From NCBI RefSeq assembly GCF_002980595.1, contig NZ_PVLQ01000039.1:1-64000 (forward strand): a stretch of DNA of 64,000 bases. Reading direction: 5' to 3'. The position numbers were made by a program, and so were the translations under genes. The notes under the pieces are model-generated. The model worked only from the letters and a program-made list of their open reading frames with translations. It did no database searches and was not told where the DNA came from. Below are positions 50,401 to 61,024 of the stretch, piece by piece. The DNA is from Malikia granosa (GTDB lineage: Bacteria > Pseudomonadota > Gammaproteobacteria > Burkholderiales > Burkholderiaceae_C). How positions within the stretch are numbered: the first letter of the stretch is position 1; every line of letters begins with the position of its first letter.

Positions 50401-51173
50401 CAGTCGAAGCTGCGTCCCTGGCCTGATTCCCCGGCATAGTGCGCCAGGCCCTCCCATGCACCAGGTTCGAGCATCCAGACCGCGCCATAGGGCAGCAGCA
50501 TCAGCAGCAGCCAGAGCGCCTGGGTCCAGACCTGGAAGCGGCTGATCGCGGCAATGCCATGCAGCACGAAGGGGATCACCGCCAGCGCGCAGACCAGATA
50601 GCCCCAGGCCGGCGGGATGCCGAACGCGAGCTCGAGCGCGTAGGCCATCACGGCCGCCTCGAGCGCGAAGAAGATGAAGGTGAACGACGCGTAGAGCAGC
50701 GAGGTCAGCGTCGAGCCGATGTAGCCGAAGCCGGCGCCGCGTGTCAGCAGGTCCATGTCGACGCCGTGGCGCGCCGCGTAGACGCTGATCGGCAGTCCGG
50801 CCAGGAAGATCAGCAACCCGGCGCTCAGGATGGCCCAGAGCGCGTTGACGAAGCCGTACTGGATCAGCAGCGTGGCGCCGACCGCCTCCAGCACCAGGAA
50901 GGAGGCGACGCTGAAGGCGGTGTTGGCGACCCGCCATTCCGAGCCGATGCGCGAGCGCTGTGGCGTGTAGCGCAGCGCGTAGTCCTCCAGTGTCTCGCTG
51001 GCGACCCAGCGGTTGTAGTCGCGCCTGAGCTTGACGATGCGTTGCGGGGCGGTGGCCTGGCTCGGCGCAGGCGTGGTCGGGGGGCGGTTCACCCCGGCCG
51101 TCGTGCAGCTTTCGTGCCACCGCGCGGCCAGCAGGCGGCGCGGCGGGCACGGCTCTTGCAGATGGGTAGCCAT
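47451..51173 (-). CDS. NCS1 transporter-histidine kinase-receiver fusion (transceptor candidate)
   Basis: A protein of about 1240 residues. Residues about 50-520 form a complete NCS1 (purine/cytosine/allantoin permease type) domain with about 12 helices, starting [21 protein letters not shown] cysteine-rich cytosolic linker follows: [11 protein letters not shown] near 540, then C-X2-C-X11-C-X7-C-X2-CC-X5-C-X3-C (about 566-604), fit for two zinc sites. Two membrane helices (about 635-710) precede the kinase: H-box [19 protein letters not shown] (about 764), N-box [13 protein letters not shown]-boxes [10 protein letters not shown] and [13 protein letters not shown] receiver (about 1014-1130) has Asp in [14 protein letters not shown]. 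The start is uncertain: ATG 51173 overlaps the ureA ATG on the other strand, and GTG 51092 is an alternative. Confidence 0.88.
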   Translation of the reverse strand: MATHLQEPCPPRRLLAARWHESCTTAGVNRPPTTPAPSQATAPQRIVKLRRDYNRWVASETLEDYALRYTPQRSRIGSEWRVANTAFSVASFLVLEAVGATLLIQYGFVNALWAILSAGLLIFLAGLPISVYAARHGVDMDLLTRGAGFGYIGSTLTSLLYASFTFIFFALEAAVMAYALELAFGIPPAWGYLVCALAVIPFVLHGIAAISRFQVWTQALWLLLMLLPYGAVWMLEPGAWEGLAHYAGESGQGRSFDWHLFGAGLTVGVALITQMGEQADYLRFMPEPQPGHRLRWWLAVLTGGPGWVLPGVLKMLGGAVLAWLALSNMVSAERAVDPNQMYLTAWETLLPYRWAVWATALFVVLSQLKINLTNAYAGSLAWSNFFSRLTHSHPGRVVWVLFNAAIALMLMEMDLFQALGDVLGLYANLAIAWIMTVVADLVINKPLGWSPPGIEFRRAYLYDINPVGVGAMLLASVLSISAHLGLFGPTAQAFSALVAMATALIASPLIAWATRGRYYLARAPETDAGQPEAGADATGCGSGCTGSGCGGAGAGSGPAGQAVPRLVHCVVCEREYEAPDSAYCPAYQGRICSLCCTLDARCGDRCKPHASLAVQWTGALRWLTPRRCWPHLDGGLAHYLLLMLVIALLLAGLLGLLYRQEWSGLAELPATPDSLDALQQSLRASYGKVYAALLLAFAIVAWWLVLTHRSRAVAQEESNRQTSLLLREIELHHHTDLQLQQARQVAEAARAQADQANQAKTRYISNISHELRTPLNSILGYAQLLQQDGELGQQRAHAIRVILRGGEHLLSLIEGTLDIARIESGKLALQQGPVDLRALLQEVAQMFELQAAAKGLRFGFDGPEHWPAAVRSDEQRLRQILINLLGNAVKFTSRGEVRLTLRYARQMATFEIVDTGPGIAPDELARVFEPFARAASAAGASAPGSGLGLTIARMLAELMGGELSAQSEVGRGTTFRLRLFLPELHARPAGALRVSGPARTLAADATGYAGARRQLLVVDNEEADRQLLARWLEPLGFAVSLATQGEDALAQLQAGLRPDAIFMDLAMPGMDGWEALRRIRALDLQPAPALAIVSANAFDRGLDNDIGLPPEDFLVKPVRRLDLLDWLQRRLALQWQRKAEAGKDADPAAPPGPAAASPALLATPAGAGLPAEATDSLLELARLGYYRGFVQRASALQASHPDCADWLAQLQVLAREFRFETLIAALQAQPAGEPPCTPTP

Positions 51174-51474
51174 GGACCTGACCCCGCGCGAAAAAGACAA
51201 GCTGCTGATCTTCACCGCTGCCCTGCTGGCCGAGCGCCGGCGCGCGCGCGGCCTGAAGCTGAACTACCCCGAGGCGGTCGCGCTGATCAGCGCCGCCGTG
51301 ATGGAGGGCGCCCGCGACGGCAGGAGCGTGGCCGAACTCATGAGCGCCGGCCGCGAGATCCTGACCCGTGCCGACGTGATGGACGGCATCCCCGAGCTGA
51401 TCCCCGACATCCAGATCGAAGCCACGTTTCCCGACGGCACCAAGCTGGTGACCGTGCATCAACCCATCGCCTGA
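51172..51474 (+). CDS. ureA: Urease gamma subunit
   Basis: A 100-residue gamma subunit of nickel urease (urea to ammonia and carbamate), starting [20 protein letters not shown] with the typical [13 protein letters not shown] and [20 protein letters not shown]. The ATG lies in CCATGG and faces the ATG of the NCS1-kinase on the other strand, so the ureA ribosome site and promoter, if local, must lie inside the kinase coding region. GATGGG at 6 nt upstream is a modest ribosome site. An upstream in-frame extension is rejected. It heads ureA-small ORF-ureBCEFG. Confidence 0.96.
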   Translation: MDLTPREKDKLLIFTAALLAERRRARGLKLNYPEAVALISAAVMEGARDGRSVAELMSAGREILTRADVMDGIPELIPDIQIEATFPDGTKLVTVHQPIA

Positions 51475-51503
51475 TTCAACTCATTCACCGCGAGCCAGTC
51501 ACC

Positions 51504-51680
51504 ATGACCTCACTGCTGACCCCCCTGATGGCCGCCGTCGCCATCGCCGCTCCGACCGCCGTGCTGGCCCATGACGGCCATGGCCTGTTCGGCGCGCACT
51601 GGCATGCGACCGACGCGCTCGGCTTCGTCGCCTTGCTCGTGGTCGCGCTGGCTGCCTCGCTCTGGTCGCGGCGCAAGTGA
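51504..51680 (+). CDS. Small His-rich membrane protein in the urease operon
   Basis: A 58-residue protein. Residues 1-22 are a hydrophobic signal-like segment ending AAPTAVLA. A short histidine-rich loop [15 protein letters not shown] (four His in 15) follows, then a second membrane helix [16 protein letters not shown] and a basic SRRK end. The ATG at 51504 is 29 bp after the ureA stop, and its stop overlaps an upstream GTG option for ureB (GTGA). Position and histidines suggest a role in nickel handling or anchoring for urease, resembling a miniature of HupE/UreJ-type carriers. I know no characterised homologue. Confidence 0.75.
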   Translation: MTSLLTPLMAAVAIAAPTAVLAHDGHGLFGAHWHATDALGFVALLVVALAASLWSRRK

Positions 51681-51688
51681 GTCGCGCC

Positions 51689-52003
51689 ATGATCCCGGGC
51701 GAATACCTGCTCGAAGACGGCGAGCTGCTGCTCAATCCCGGCCGCCGCACGCTGACGCTGGTGGTCCGCAATACCGCCGACCGCCCGATCCAGGTCGGCT
51801 CGCACTACCACTTCGCCGAGACCAACGGCGCGCTCGACTTCGACCGCGCGGCCGCGCACGGCATGCGGCTCAACATCGCGTCAGGCACCGCGGTGCGCTT
51901 CGAGCCCGGCCAGCAGCGCACGGTCGAGCTGGTCGACTATGCGGGTGATCGCCTCGCGACCGGCTTCCGCGGCCTGGTCAACGGCGCACTCGATCCCGCC
52001 TGA
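51689..52003 (+). CDS. ureB: Urease beta subunit
   Basis: A 104-residue beta subunit with the canonical start [19 protein letters not shown] and the conserved [19 protein letters not shown] and [23 protein letters not shown] 51689 is chosen because UreB proteins begin MIPGE. A GTG at 51677 overlaps the stop of the small membrane protein gene (GTGA) and would add four residues. It is structural, packing against the alpha subunit. Confidence 0.95.
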   Translation: MIPGEYLLEDGELLLNPGRRTLTLVVRNTADRPIQVGSHYHFAETNGALDFDRAAAHGMRLNIASGTAVRFEPGQQRTVELVDYAGDRLATGFRGLVNGALDPA

Positions 52004-52058
52004 TCACGCCGCAGCGCCCACCGGTACCCGCCTGCACCCAGAGAGAACAAGGACATCC

Positions 52059-53837
<1,779 letters not shown>

Positions 53838-53839
53838 TC

Positions 53840-54364
53840 ATGCTGCACGCCTCCAGACGCATTCCCCAGGGCGCCGGCCTGGCACCCGTGCTGCTCAAGC
53901 GCGCCCCGACGCTGACGCTGGACTGGGACCTGCGCCAGAAAAGCCGCTTCGACTGCGAGGACAGCGAGGGCCGGCGCGTCGGCGTCTTCCTGCCGCGCGG
54001 CACGCTGCTGCGCGGCGGCGACATGCTGGTCACGCTCGACGGCAGCTTGCTGCGCGTGCTCGCCGCGCCCCAGCCGCTGCTGCGCATCACCCATTGCCCC
54101 GAGCATGGCAGCCCGTTCGACCTGCTGCGCGCCGCCTACCACCTGGGCAACCGCCATGTGCCGATCGAGCTCCAGCCCGACCACCTCAAGATCGAACCCG
54201 ACCATGTGCTGGCCGACATGCTGCGCCAGATGCACCTGATCGTGACCGAGGCCTGCGAGGCTTTCGAGCCCGAGGCCGGCGCCTACGGCGAGCACGCCAC
54301 CATGGGGCATTCGCATGAGCATCACGGGGCGCATGGCCATTCCCATGACAGCCATGGGCACTGA
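53840..54364 (+). CDS. ureE: Urease accessory protein UreE (nickel metallochaperone)
   Basis: A 174-residue UreE. The N-terminal domain binds peptides ([20 protein letters not shown]), the second is the nickel-binding fold with the conserved His in [14 protein letters not shown]. The C-terminal tail has a dense run of histidines ([19 protein letters not shown]) that stores nickel. It begins 2 bp after ureC and ends just before ureF. It delivers Ni to the UreDFG-urease complex. Confidence 0.95.
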   Translation: MLHASRRIPQGAGLAPVLLKRAPTLTLDWDLRQKSRFDCEDSEGRRVGVFLPRGTLLRGGDMLVTLDGSLLRVLAAPQPLLRITHCPEHGSPFDLLRAAYHLGNRHVPIELQPDHLKIEPDHVLADMLRQMHLIVTEACEAFEPEAGAYGEHATMGHSHEHHGAHGHSHDSHGH

Positions 54365-54365
54365 A

Positions 54366-55115
54366 ATGAAACTACCGCTGGACAGACCCGCAGTGCCCCT
54401 GGCCGGTGAGGAGGCTGCCGCTCCCGCCCTGGCCGATGCCCTGCTGCCGCTGATGTGGCTGGCCTCGCCGGCGCTGCCGGTCGGCGGCTTTTCCTATTCC
54501 GAAGGCCTGGAGGCCGCGGTCGAGACTGGCCGGGTGCGCGACGAGGCCAGCGCCGCCGACTGGCTGGCCGACCAGCTCCAGCTCGGCCTGGCGCGCGCCG
54601 AACTCGGCCTGGTCGCGCAGGCGGTCGAGGCCTGGCGCCAGCAGGACTGGCCGACGCTGCTGCGGCTCGACCAATGGGTGCGCAGCACGCGCGAGACTGC
54701 CGAGCTGCGCCTGCAAAGCGAGCAGATGGGGCGCTCGCTGCTCGAATGGCTCAAGTCGCTGCAACGGCCCGACTTCTCGCTCGAGCCGCTGCCGCCGGCG
54801 CTGCAGGCCCCGACCTACCCGCTGGCCTACGCGCTGGCGCTGGCGGTCCAGTTGCCGGCCAGCCAGCCGCCCGCCCATGGCCTCTATGCCTACGCCTTCG
54901 GCTGGGCCGAGAACATGGTGCAGGCCGCGATCAAGGCCGTGCCGCTCGGCCAGGGCGCCGGCCAGCGCATCCTGCAGCGGCTCTGCGCCGAAATCCCCGC
55001 CGCCATCAGCCGCGCGCTGCGCCAGCGCGAGGACGAGCGCCAGGCCTTCAGCCCCATGCTCGCCATCCTGTCGGCGCGCCACGAAACCCAGTATTCCCGC
55101 CTGTTCCGCTCATGA
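54366..55115 (+). CDS. ureF: Urease accessory protein UreF
   Basis: A 249-residue helical UreF with [20 protein letters not shown] near the N-terminus and [20 protein letters not shown] toward the C-terminus, both diagnostic. UreF links UreD to the GTPase UreG. The start is ambiguous: ATG 54366 (MKLPLDRP) follows the ureE stop by 1 bp, while ATG 54357 and earlier ones lie inside ureE. Its stop overlaps the ureG ATG (ATGA). Confidence 0.93.
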   Translation: MKLPLDRPAVPLAGEEAAAPALADALLPLMWLASPALPVGGFSYSEGLEAAVETGRVRDEASAADWLADQLQLGLARAELGLVAQAVEAWRQQDWPTLLRLDQWVRSTRETAELRLQSEQMGRSLLEWLKSLQRPDFSLEPLPPALQAPTYPLAYALALAVQLPASQPPAHGLYAYAFGWAENMVQAAIKAVPLGQGAGQRILQRLCAEIPAAISRALRQREDERQAFSPMLAILSARHETQYSRLFRS

Positions 55116-55774
55116 ACGCTCCCCAACTGCACCAGATTCCCGGCCGTACCAAGATCCTGCCCCCGCTGCGCGTCGGCATCGGCGGCCCGGTCGGCTCCGG
55201 CAAGACCACCCTGCTCGAGATGCTCTGCAAGGCGATGCGCGCGCGCTACGACCTGATCGCCATCACCAACGACATCTACACCAAGGAAGACCAGCGCCTG
55301 CTCACGCTCAGCGGCGCGCTGCCGGCCGAGCGCATCATGGGCGTCGAGACCGGCGGCTGCCCGCACACCGCGATCCGCGAGGACGCCTCGATCAACCTCG
55401 AGGCGATCGACCGCATGCTCGAGCAGTTCCCCGATGCCGACATCGTCTTCATCGAGTCGGGCGGCGACAACCTGGCCGCTACCTTCAGCCCCGAGCTGTC
55501 CGACCTGACGATCTACGTGATCGATGTCGCCGCCGGCGAGAAGATCCCGCGCAAGGGCGGTCCCGGCATCACCAAGAGCGACCTGTTCGTGATCAACAAG
55601 ACCGACCTCGCACCCCATGTCGGCGCCGACCTCGAGGTCATGAAGCGCGACACCGCGCGCATGCGGCCCGACCAAGAGCGCCGGCCCTGGTTCATGACCA
55701 ACCTCAAGACCCTCGACGGCCTGGCCGACGTGGTGGGCTTCATCGAGCGCCGCGGCCTGTTGACCCAGCCCTGA
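55112..55774 (+). CDS. ureG: Urease accessory GTPase UreG
   Basis: A 220-residue SIMIBI-class GTPase that powers nickel insertion. P-loop [17 protein letters not shown], the metal-binding CPH in [17 protein letters not shown], Walker B region [13 protein letters not shown], and the guanine motif INKTDLAP are intact. The ATG overlaps the ureF stop. The operon ends here with a terminator at 55798-55827. Confidence 0.97.
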   Translation: MNAPQLHQIPGRTKILPPLRVGIGGPVGSGKTTLLEMLCKAMRARYDLIAITNDIYTKEDQRLLTLSGALPAERIMGVETGGCPHTAIREDASINLEAIDRMLEQFPDADIVFIESGGDNLAATFSPELSDLTIYVIDVAAGEKIPRKGGPGITKSDLFVINKTDLAPHVGADLEVMKRDTARMRPDQERRPWFMTNLKTLDGLADVVGFIERRGLLTQP

Positions 55775-55797
55775 GCTGGTCGCCCGCGCCGCAAGGA

Positions 55798-55827
55798 CGA
55801 AAAAAAGCCGCTCATCCGAGCGGCTTT
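55798..55827. terminator. Bidirectional terminator after ureG
   Basis: AAAGCCGCT-CATCCG-AGCGGCTTT (55804-55827), preceded by further A residues, is a 9-bp stem with a T/A run on both sides. It serves ureG on the plus strand and the convergent membrane protein gene on the minus strand. Confidence 0.8.
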
Positions 55828-55867
55828 GCAATTCACGCCTGGCCGGGCCACGCGGCCCGGTCGCGGA

Positions 55868-56275
55868 TCAGATGTAGAACAGCTGGCTGTCGAAGGCGGT
55901 CGATGCCTTGGCCAGGCGCTGCGCGATCGAGGCCGGGACTTGGCTCGGCGCGGCACGCTTCTCGATCGCCAGCAGGCGAGCGGCGGCACGCGCCTGGGCG
56001 CGGCGGGCGGCCCACTGGTCGAGACGGGCGACCGCGCGGGCGCTCATGCGGCGCACGGTGCCGGTCAGCAGCAGGCTGCCGGCAAAGACCACGGCCCACA
56101 GGGCGACCCAGGCCAGGAACAGGTGGTCGTCGAGCCAGGTCTCGATCAGCTGGTCGGCCACCACGGCCAGTGCGGCCACGGATGCGGCCAGCAGCAGGGC
56201 GGCCAGGCCGCGGGCGTTCTCGGGCTTGCTCGAGGGCTGGTAGCTGCGCTGGGACAGGGTGGCGGTGATGTTCAT
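55868..56275 (-). CDS. Small membrane protein of unknown function
   Basis: A 135-residue protein with two hydrophobic helices (LAALLLAASVAALAVVADQL near 25-45 and LAWVALWAVVFAGSLLLTG near 53-72), then a cytosolic alanine/arginine-rich helix (about 75-110) and a C-terminal FDSQLFYI. I do not recognise a named family. It is divergent from a LysR gene, which may regulate it, and convergent with ureG across a shared terminator. GAGGAAAAGA upstream of the ATG is a reasonable ribosome site. Confidence 0.75.
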   Translation of the reverse strand: MNITATLSQRSYQPSSKPENARGLAALLLAASVAALAVVADQLIETWLDDHLFLAWVALWAVVFAGSLLLTGTVRRMSARAVARLDQWAARRAQARAAARLLAIEKRAAPSQVPASIAQRLAKASTAFDSQLFYI

Positions 56276-56393
56276 GATTCTTTTCCTCTTCGATACGGTG
56301 TGTGTTGCGCTGCAACAATCAATGGCGTGATCTTAGGGTAAACCCGCATAGCTTGCCAATTTATTTTTGTAATGCAATATATTCACGCTACAT
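56276..56393. promoter_or_regulatory. Divergent region upstream of the LysR gene
   Basis: This 118-bp AT-rich gap holds AGGGTAAACCC at 56335-56345, containing GGGT-AA-ACCC, and AT-rich sequence with TGCAATATATTCA closer to the LysR start. It probably contains both divergent promoters and the LysR binding site. Confidence 0.45.
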
Positions 56394-57350
56394 ATGAATG
56401 AGCTGAACTTCCGCACCCTGGACCTCAACCTGTTGCGTGTCTTCGACGAGGTGATGTCGGAGCGCAACCTGACCCGCGCCGCGCACAATCTCGCGACCAC
56501 CCAGCCCGCCGTCAGCAATGCGCTGCGCCGCCTGCGCGAGCTGCTCGGCGACGACCTGGTACGGCGCGCGGGCTACGGCGTCGAGCCCACGCCGCTGGCG
56601 CTCACGCTCTGGCCCACGGTGCGCGACGCGCTGCGCCAGCTGCGCGACTCGCTCGCGCCGGGCGCCTTCGATCCGGCGCAGGCACAGAACCATTTCGTGC
56701 TCGCGATGGCCGACTCGACCGCCACCAAGCTCGCGCCCGGCCTGGTCGAGATCCTGGCGCAGGAGGCGCCCGGGGTCACGCTGCGCGTGCTGCCGCTGAC
56801 CACGCGCGACCCGCGCCCGCTGCTCGAGCAGGGCGAGGTCGATCTCGCGGTCGGCTATTTTCCCGGCGTGCTGACCGAGCTGACGGCCAGCCACCTGCAG
56901 GAGAGCGCGACTCGCTTCCTGCACCAGCGCCTGTACGAGGGCCGCTACGTGGTCGTGATGCGGCGCGGCCATCCGCTGGCCGGCCGGCCGCTGACCCTGG
57001 CCGACTTCTGCGCCGCGCGCCACCTGCTGGTGAGCTTTTCCGGCCGGCCGTTCGGCTTCGTCGACGAGGCGCTGGCGGCGCAGGGCCTGGGCCGGCGCGT
57101 CGTGCTGACGGTCAACCAGTTCTTCACCGCCGGCCGCGTGGTCTCGACCTCCGACCTGCTGACGGTGCTGCCGCTGCATTTCCTCGGCGCCACCGGCATG
57201 GAGGCCGAGCTGACCCACTGCGAGCTGCCGCTCGACCTGCCCCATGTCCATGTCGACGCGATCTGGCGCCGCCAGCAGCAGAGCCAGAGCTCGCACCGCT
57301 GGCTGCGCGAGGCGGTGTTCCGTGCCGTCGGCCAGGGAATGACCCCATGA
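56394..57350 (+). CDS. LysR family transcriptional regulator
   Basis: A 318-residue LysR-type protein. It begins MNELNFRTLDLNLLRVFDEV, a NahR/NodD-like N-terminus, with LTRAAHNLATTQPAVSNALR as the helix-turn-helix. The effector domain includes GEVDLAVGYFPGVL and a family-like FFTAGRVVSTSDLLTVLP. The ligand is unknown, but this branch often binds aromatic acids. It overlaps the phosphoesterase gene by ATGA and is divergent from the small membrane protein gene. Confidence 0.87.
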   Translation: MNELNFRTLDLNLLRVFDEVMSERNLTRAAHNLATTQPAVSNALRRLRELLGDDLVRRAGYGVEPTPLALTLWPTVRDALRQLRDSLAPGAFDPAQAQNHFVLAMADSTATKLAPGLVEILAQEAPGVTLRVLPLTTRDPRPLLEQGEVDLAVGYFPGVLTELTASHLQESATRFLHQRLYEGRYVVVMRRGHPLAGRPLTLADFCAARHLLVSFSGRPFGFVDEALAAQGLGRRVVLTVNQFFTAGRVVSTSDLLTVLPLHFLGATGMEAELTHCELPLDLPHVHVDAIWRRQQQSQSSHRWLREAVFRAVGQGMTP

Positions 57351-58183
57351 GGCTGCAGCTCCTGAGCGACCTCCACCTCGAGGCCAATCCCGGCTGCCAG
57401 GTCCTGCCGGCCCCGGGCACCGACCTGCTGGTGCTGGCCGGCGACATCGGTTCCTACCAGGCCCGCTCTGCCGGTGCCATGGCCGAGCCGGACTGGGGTC
57501 TGCGGCGCTTCTCGCCGCTGCCGCAGTATGCGGGCTGGCCGGTGCCGGTGCTGTTCGTGCCGGGCAACCACGAGTACGACGCGCTCGACTTCGACCAGGC
57601 CCATGCCGAACTGCGCGCGACCTGCGACCGGCTCGGCATCATCTGGCTCGAGCGCGAGCAGTGGCTGCACCAGGGGGTGCGCTTCGTCGGCACCACGCTC
57701 TGGTCCGACTACGACGCGCTTGCGCTGCGCGCCGAGCCGGCGCGCGCGCTGCAGCAGCGCGGCAAGGCGTTCCGGGCCGCCAATTTCTACCTCGAGAAGA
57801 TGGCCACCCGGCGCGCCGGCGCGCTGTTCGACGCCGCCGCCATGCGCGAGCAGGCGCTGCTGTGCCAGCACTGGCTCGACCAGGCCCTGGCCTGGCCGCA
57901 TGACGGGCCGACCGTGGTGGTCACGCATTTCGCCCCCAGCCTGCGCAGCGCCGACCCGCGCTATGGCCTGACCCCGGGCACGGCGGGTTTCTGCAACGCG
58001 CTCGACGGCTGGCTCGAGCGGGCCGACCTCTGGCTGCATGGCCACCTGCACTGCGCGCACGACTACCGCGTCGGCCGCTGCCGCGTGGTCGCCAATCCGC
58101 TGGGCTATGCGGGCAAGAACGAACAGCAGGGATTCCAGCCCGGACTCTGCCTCGAGCTGCCGGGCCGGACGGGTCACGGGTAA
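57347..58183 (+). CDS. Calcineurin-like metallophosphoesterase
   Basis: A 278-residue metallophosphoesterase. Metal-ligand motifs occur in order: DLHLE (with the Asp of LLSDLHL), LAGDIG, PGNHEYD, VTHFAPS and LHGHLH. These define the calcineurin-like phosphoesterase fold with a dinuclear metal site. It is translationally coupled to the LysR gene by ATGA. The substrate is unknown; members cleave phosphomono- or diesters. Confidence 0.87.
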   Translation: MRLQLLSDLHLEANPGCQVLPAPGTDLLVLAGDIGSYQARSAGAMAEPDWGLRRFSPLPQYAGWPVPVLFVPGNHEYDALDFDQAHAELRATCDRLGIIWLEREQWLHQGVRFVGTTLWSDYDALALRAEPARALQQRGKAFRAANFYLEKMATRRAGALFDAAAMREQALLCQHWLDQALAWPHDGPTVVVTHFAPSLRSADPRYGLTPGTAGFCNALDGWLERADLWLHGHLHCAHDYRVGRCRVVANPLGYAGKNEQQGFQPGLCLELPGRTGHG

Positions 58184-58188
58184 TAAAA

Positions 58189-58217
58189 AAGCCGATGCAT
58201 GGATCATGCATCGGCTT
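58189..58217 (-). terminator. Strong terminator at the end of the alr transcription unit
   Basis: AAGCCGATGCATG pairs with CATGCATCGGCTT across a 3-nt gap, a perfect 13-bp stem. On the minus strand it is followed by TTTTTT, so it acts on transcripts coming from alr or from a start within 58218-58417. On the plus strand only two T residues follow, so it may act weakly on the phosphoesterase transcript. Confidence 0.78.
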
Positions 58218-58332
58218 CAAGCAATCGCATCTCTCTGGACGCTGGATCTGATGTTGTTGGACTTGTATTGTCTCCTCGGTCCTCTCGCTTGCGACCGGCA
58301 GTTGGACTGTCCAGGTCGGCGAGTGAGCTCAT
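58204..58332 (-). other. Possible 42-codon ORF or small RNA region
   Basis: The 200 bp between alr and its terminator are less GC-rich than the flanks. A minus-strand frame of 42 codons (MSSLADLDSPTAGRKREDRG...) ends inside the terminator stem, but it lacks a good ribosome site and the composition is hydrophilic and low in complexity. It could instead be the alr 3' untranslated region or a small RNA released from it. Confidence 0.25.
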
Positions 58333-58417
58333 TGTAGGGAAAGGCATCTGGCCGGGGCATAGGGACTTACCCGAACAGGCCCGAGCCCGCCGCCAGCCGT
58401 TGCGCGTGCGGGCCGGC

Positions 58418-59575
58418 TCAGGCCAAGCCAGCAGCCGCTTCGGCCTCATCGATCGCGAATGGCACCCGGGCCGCCACCGCGCACAGCAACTCGTAGGCAA
58501 TCGTCCCGGCGGCCTGCGCCACCTCGTCCACCGGCAGCAGGCTGCCATGCTGGCTGCGGCCCCACAGCACCACCTCGTCCCCGATCCGGCAGGGTGGGCC
58601 ATCGGCCTCCGCCGGTCCCAGCTCCACCGCCAGCATGTCCATGCTGACCCGGCCGACCAGCCGGCTGCGCATCCCCCTGACCAGCACCGGCGTGCCGCTG
58701 CCGGCGTGGCGCGGATAGCCGTCGGCATAGCCGCAGGCCACGATGCCGATGCGCATCGCCGCCGGCGCGACGAAGGTCGAGCCATAGCCGACCGATTCGC
58801 CGGCCTCGACCTGCTGTACTGCGATCAGTCGGCTTGCCAGCGTCATGGCCGGCTGCAGCTCCCAGTCGGCGCTGCGATGCTCGGGATGGTCCGGGGCGCT
58901 GCCGTAGAGCGCGATGCCGCCGCGCACCCAGTCGGCCGCCAGCTGGCCCGATCCCAGGGCGCGCCCGGCATGGCGCAGCGTGGCGGCACTGTTGCACAGG
59001 CTGCGCTCGCCCGGCAGGTCGCGCGTGGCGGCGGCGAAGGCCTCGAGCTGGTGCGCGATGCCGTCGGCGCCGAAGCGCGGGCTGTCGGCATCGCTGAAAT
59101 GCGTGATCAGCGAGATCTCTTCGACCTGGGGCAGGGCGTTGAGCCGAGCCCAGGCCGCGCGCAGGGCGGCCGGCCGGAAGCCGAGCCGGTTCATGCCCGA
59201 ATTCATCTTGAGGAAGACGCGGTGCGGCTGGTGCGTCTTGTGCGCGGCCAGCCAGTCGATCTGCTCCTCGCAGTGCACCACATGCCACAGGTTCAGGCGC
59301 GAGCAGAGCTCGAGGTCGCGTGCCTCGAAGCAGCCCTCGAGCAGCAGGATGGGTCCGCGCCAGTCGAGCGCGCGCAGCCGCTCGGCCTCGGCCAGGTCGA
59401 GCAGCGCGAAGCCGTCGGCCGCGCGCAGCGCGGGAAAGACCCGTTCCAGGCCATGGCCGTAGGCGTTGGCCTTGACCACGGCCCAGAGCCGGGAGTCGGG
59501 CGCAGCACGCTGCAGGCGATCGAGGTTGTGGCGCAGGGCGCCAAGATGGACGGTGGCAAGTATCGGGCGCGGCAT
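58418..59575 (-). CDS. alr: Alanine racemase
   Basis: A 385-residue PLP enzyme interconverting L- and D-alanine for peptidoglycan. The PLP lysine is in [13 protein letters not shown], the phosphate loop and HFSDADSPR segment follow, and the catalytic tyrosine lies in [25 protein letters not shown] is also conserved. ATG 59575 ([14 protein letters not shown]) is preferred by comparison with the family; ATGs at 59584 and 59581 add three or two residues. Ribosome sites are weak for all. It is divergent from lplT, a common pairing in betaproteobacteria. Confidence 0.94.
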   Translation of the reverse strand: MPRPILATVHLGALRHNLDRLQRAAPDSRLWAVVKANAYGHGLERVFPALRAADGFALLDLAEAERLRALDWRGPILLLEGCFEARDLELCSRLNLWHVVHCEEQIDWLAAHKTHQPHRVFLKMNSGMNRLGFRPAALRAAWARLNALPQVEEISLITHFSDADSPRFGADGIAHQLEAFAAATRDLPGERSLCNSAATLRHAGRALGSGQLAADWVRGGIALYGSAPDHPEHRSADWELQPAMTLASRLIAVQQVEAGESVGYGSTFVAPAAMRIGIVACGYADGYPRHAGSGTPVLVRGMRSRLVGRVSMDMLAVELGPAEADGPPCRIGDEVVLWGRSQHGSLLPVDEVAQAAGTIAYELLCAVAARVPFAIDEAEAAAGLA

Positions 59576-59736
59576 GGCCATCATGTTAGCAATGAAGCGG
59601 TCACGCCGGGCTGCCCGGTGCCTGAGCCGTGACATGCTATAAACCCGGCACCCGTGGAACGAATCCCCGGCCAGCCCTTGATCCGCCCCGGCAAGACCCT
59701 GCGACCCGAACCTCCAGCCCCCCAGAACAGACACCC

Positions 59737-61020
59737 ATGAAGCGCGGCTTCTACACCATCATGACGGCGCAGTTCTTCAGCTCGCTGGCCGACAATGCCC
59801 TGTTCGTCGTCGCCGTCGAGCTGCTGCGCAGCAGCCACGCCCCCGAATGGCAGCGCACGGCGCTGGTGCCGATGTTCGCGCTGTTCTATGTCGTGCTCGC
59901 GCCCTTCGTCGGCGCCTTTGCCGACGCCAAGCCCAAGGGCCGGGTCATGTTCATCAGCAACGCGATCAAGGTGGTGGGCTGCCTGCTGATGCTCACGCCC
60001 ATGCATCCCCTGCTGGCGTTCTCGATCGTCGGCCTGGGCGCAGCCTCCTATTCGCCCGCCAAGTACGGCATTCTGACCGAGCTGCTGCCGCCTTCGCAGC
60101 TGGTCAAGGCCAATGGCTGGATCGAGGGCCTGACGATCGCCTCCATCATCCTCGGCGTCGTGCTCGGCGGCCAGATGGTCGGCCCCGCCGTCTCGGGCTG
60201 GCTGCTGGGCTTCGACCTGCCCCTGGTCGACACCGGCCTGGACACGCCGGCCGAGGCCGCGATCGGCTGCCTGGTGCTGGTCTATGCGCTGGCGGCCTGG
60301 TTCAACACCCGCATCCCGCTGACCGGTGTCGCGCCGCGCCACATGCCGAGCAACCCGCTCGCGCTGCTGCCCGACTTCTGGACCTGCAACAACCGGCTCT
60401 GGAGCGACCGCCTGGGACAGATCTCGCTCGCGACCACCACCCTGTTCTGGGGCGTCAGCGGCAACCTGCGCTACATCGTGCTGGCCTGGGCCGCCGCTGC
60501 GCTGGGCTATGGCACCACCCAGGCCTCCAGCCTGGTCGGCGTGGTCGCGATCGGCACCGCGATCGGCGCCGTCGCGGCCTCGATGCGCATGCGGCTGGAC
60601 CAGGCCACCCGCGTCATGCCGCTGGGCATAGGCATGGGCCTGCTGGTGGTGCTGATGAACGTGATCGACAATGTCTGGGTGGCAGCCCCGTTCCTGATCC
60701 TGCTCGGCGCCTTGGGCGGCTTCCTGGTGGTGCCGATGAACGCGCTGCTGCAGCACCGCGGCCACAACCTGATGGGTGCCGGCCGCTCGATCGCGGTGCA
60801 GAACTTCAACGAGCAGGCCTGCATCCTGGTGCTGGGCGGGCTCTACAGCTATTCGACCAGCGTCGGCCTGTCGGCCTTCGGTGCCATCACCGCCTTCGGC
60901 CTGGTGGTCGCGGCGGCGATGTGGCTGATCCAGCGCTGGCATGCCCGCAACCAGCGCGAGCATCCGCACGAGCTGCAGCGCCTGCTCGAAATCGCGCGCC
61001 GCGACGACCTGCACGGCTGA
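59737..61020 (+). CDS. lplT: Lysophospholipid transporter LplT
   Basis: A 427-residue major facilitator protein with 12 predicted helices. It starts [20 protein letters not shown], has [20 protein letters not shown] as the cytoplasmic loop, and [20 protein letters not shown] in the second half, all typical of LplT. It flips lysophospholipids across the inner membrane for reacylation. The usual acyltransferase partner Aas is not adjacent. The ATG at 59737 is chosen from the conserved N-terminus; the upstream frame is promoter sequence, where TATAAA near 59638 could be a -10 element. Confidence 0.92.
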   Translation: MKRGFYTIMTAQFFSSLADNALFVVAVELLRSSHAPEWQRTALVPMFALFYVVLAPFVGAFADAKPKGRVMFISNAIKVVGCLLMLTPMHPLLAFSIVGLGAASYSPAKYGILTELLPPSQLVKANGWIEGLTIASIILGVVLGGQMVGPAVSGWLLGFDLPLVDTGLDTPAEAAIGCLVLVYALAAWFNTRIPLTGVAPRHMPSNPLALLPDFWTCNNRLWSDRLGQISLATTTLFWGVSGNLRYIVLAWAAAALGYGTTQASSLVGVVAIGTAIGAVAASMRMRLDQATRVMPLGIGMGLLVVLMNVIDNVWVAAPFLILLGALGGFLVVPMNALLQHRGHNLMGAGRSIAVQNFNEQACILVLGGLYSYSTSVGLSAFGAITAFGLVVAAAMWLIQRWHARNQREHPHELQRLLEIARRDDLHG

Positions 61021-61024
61021 GCCT

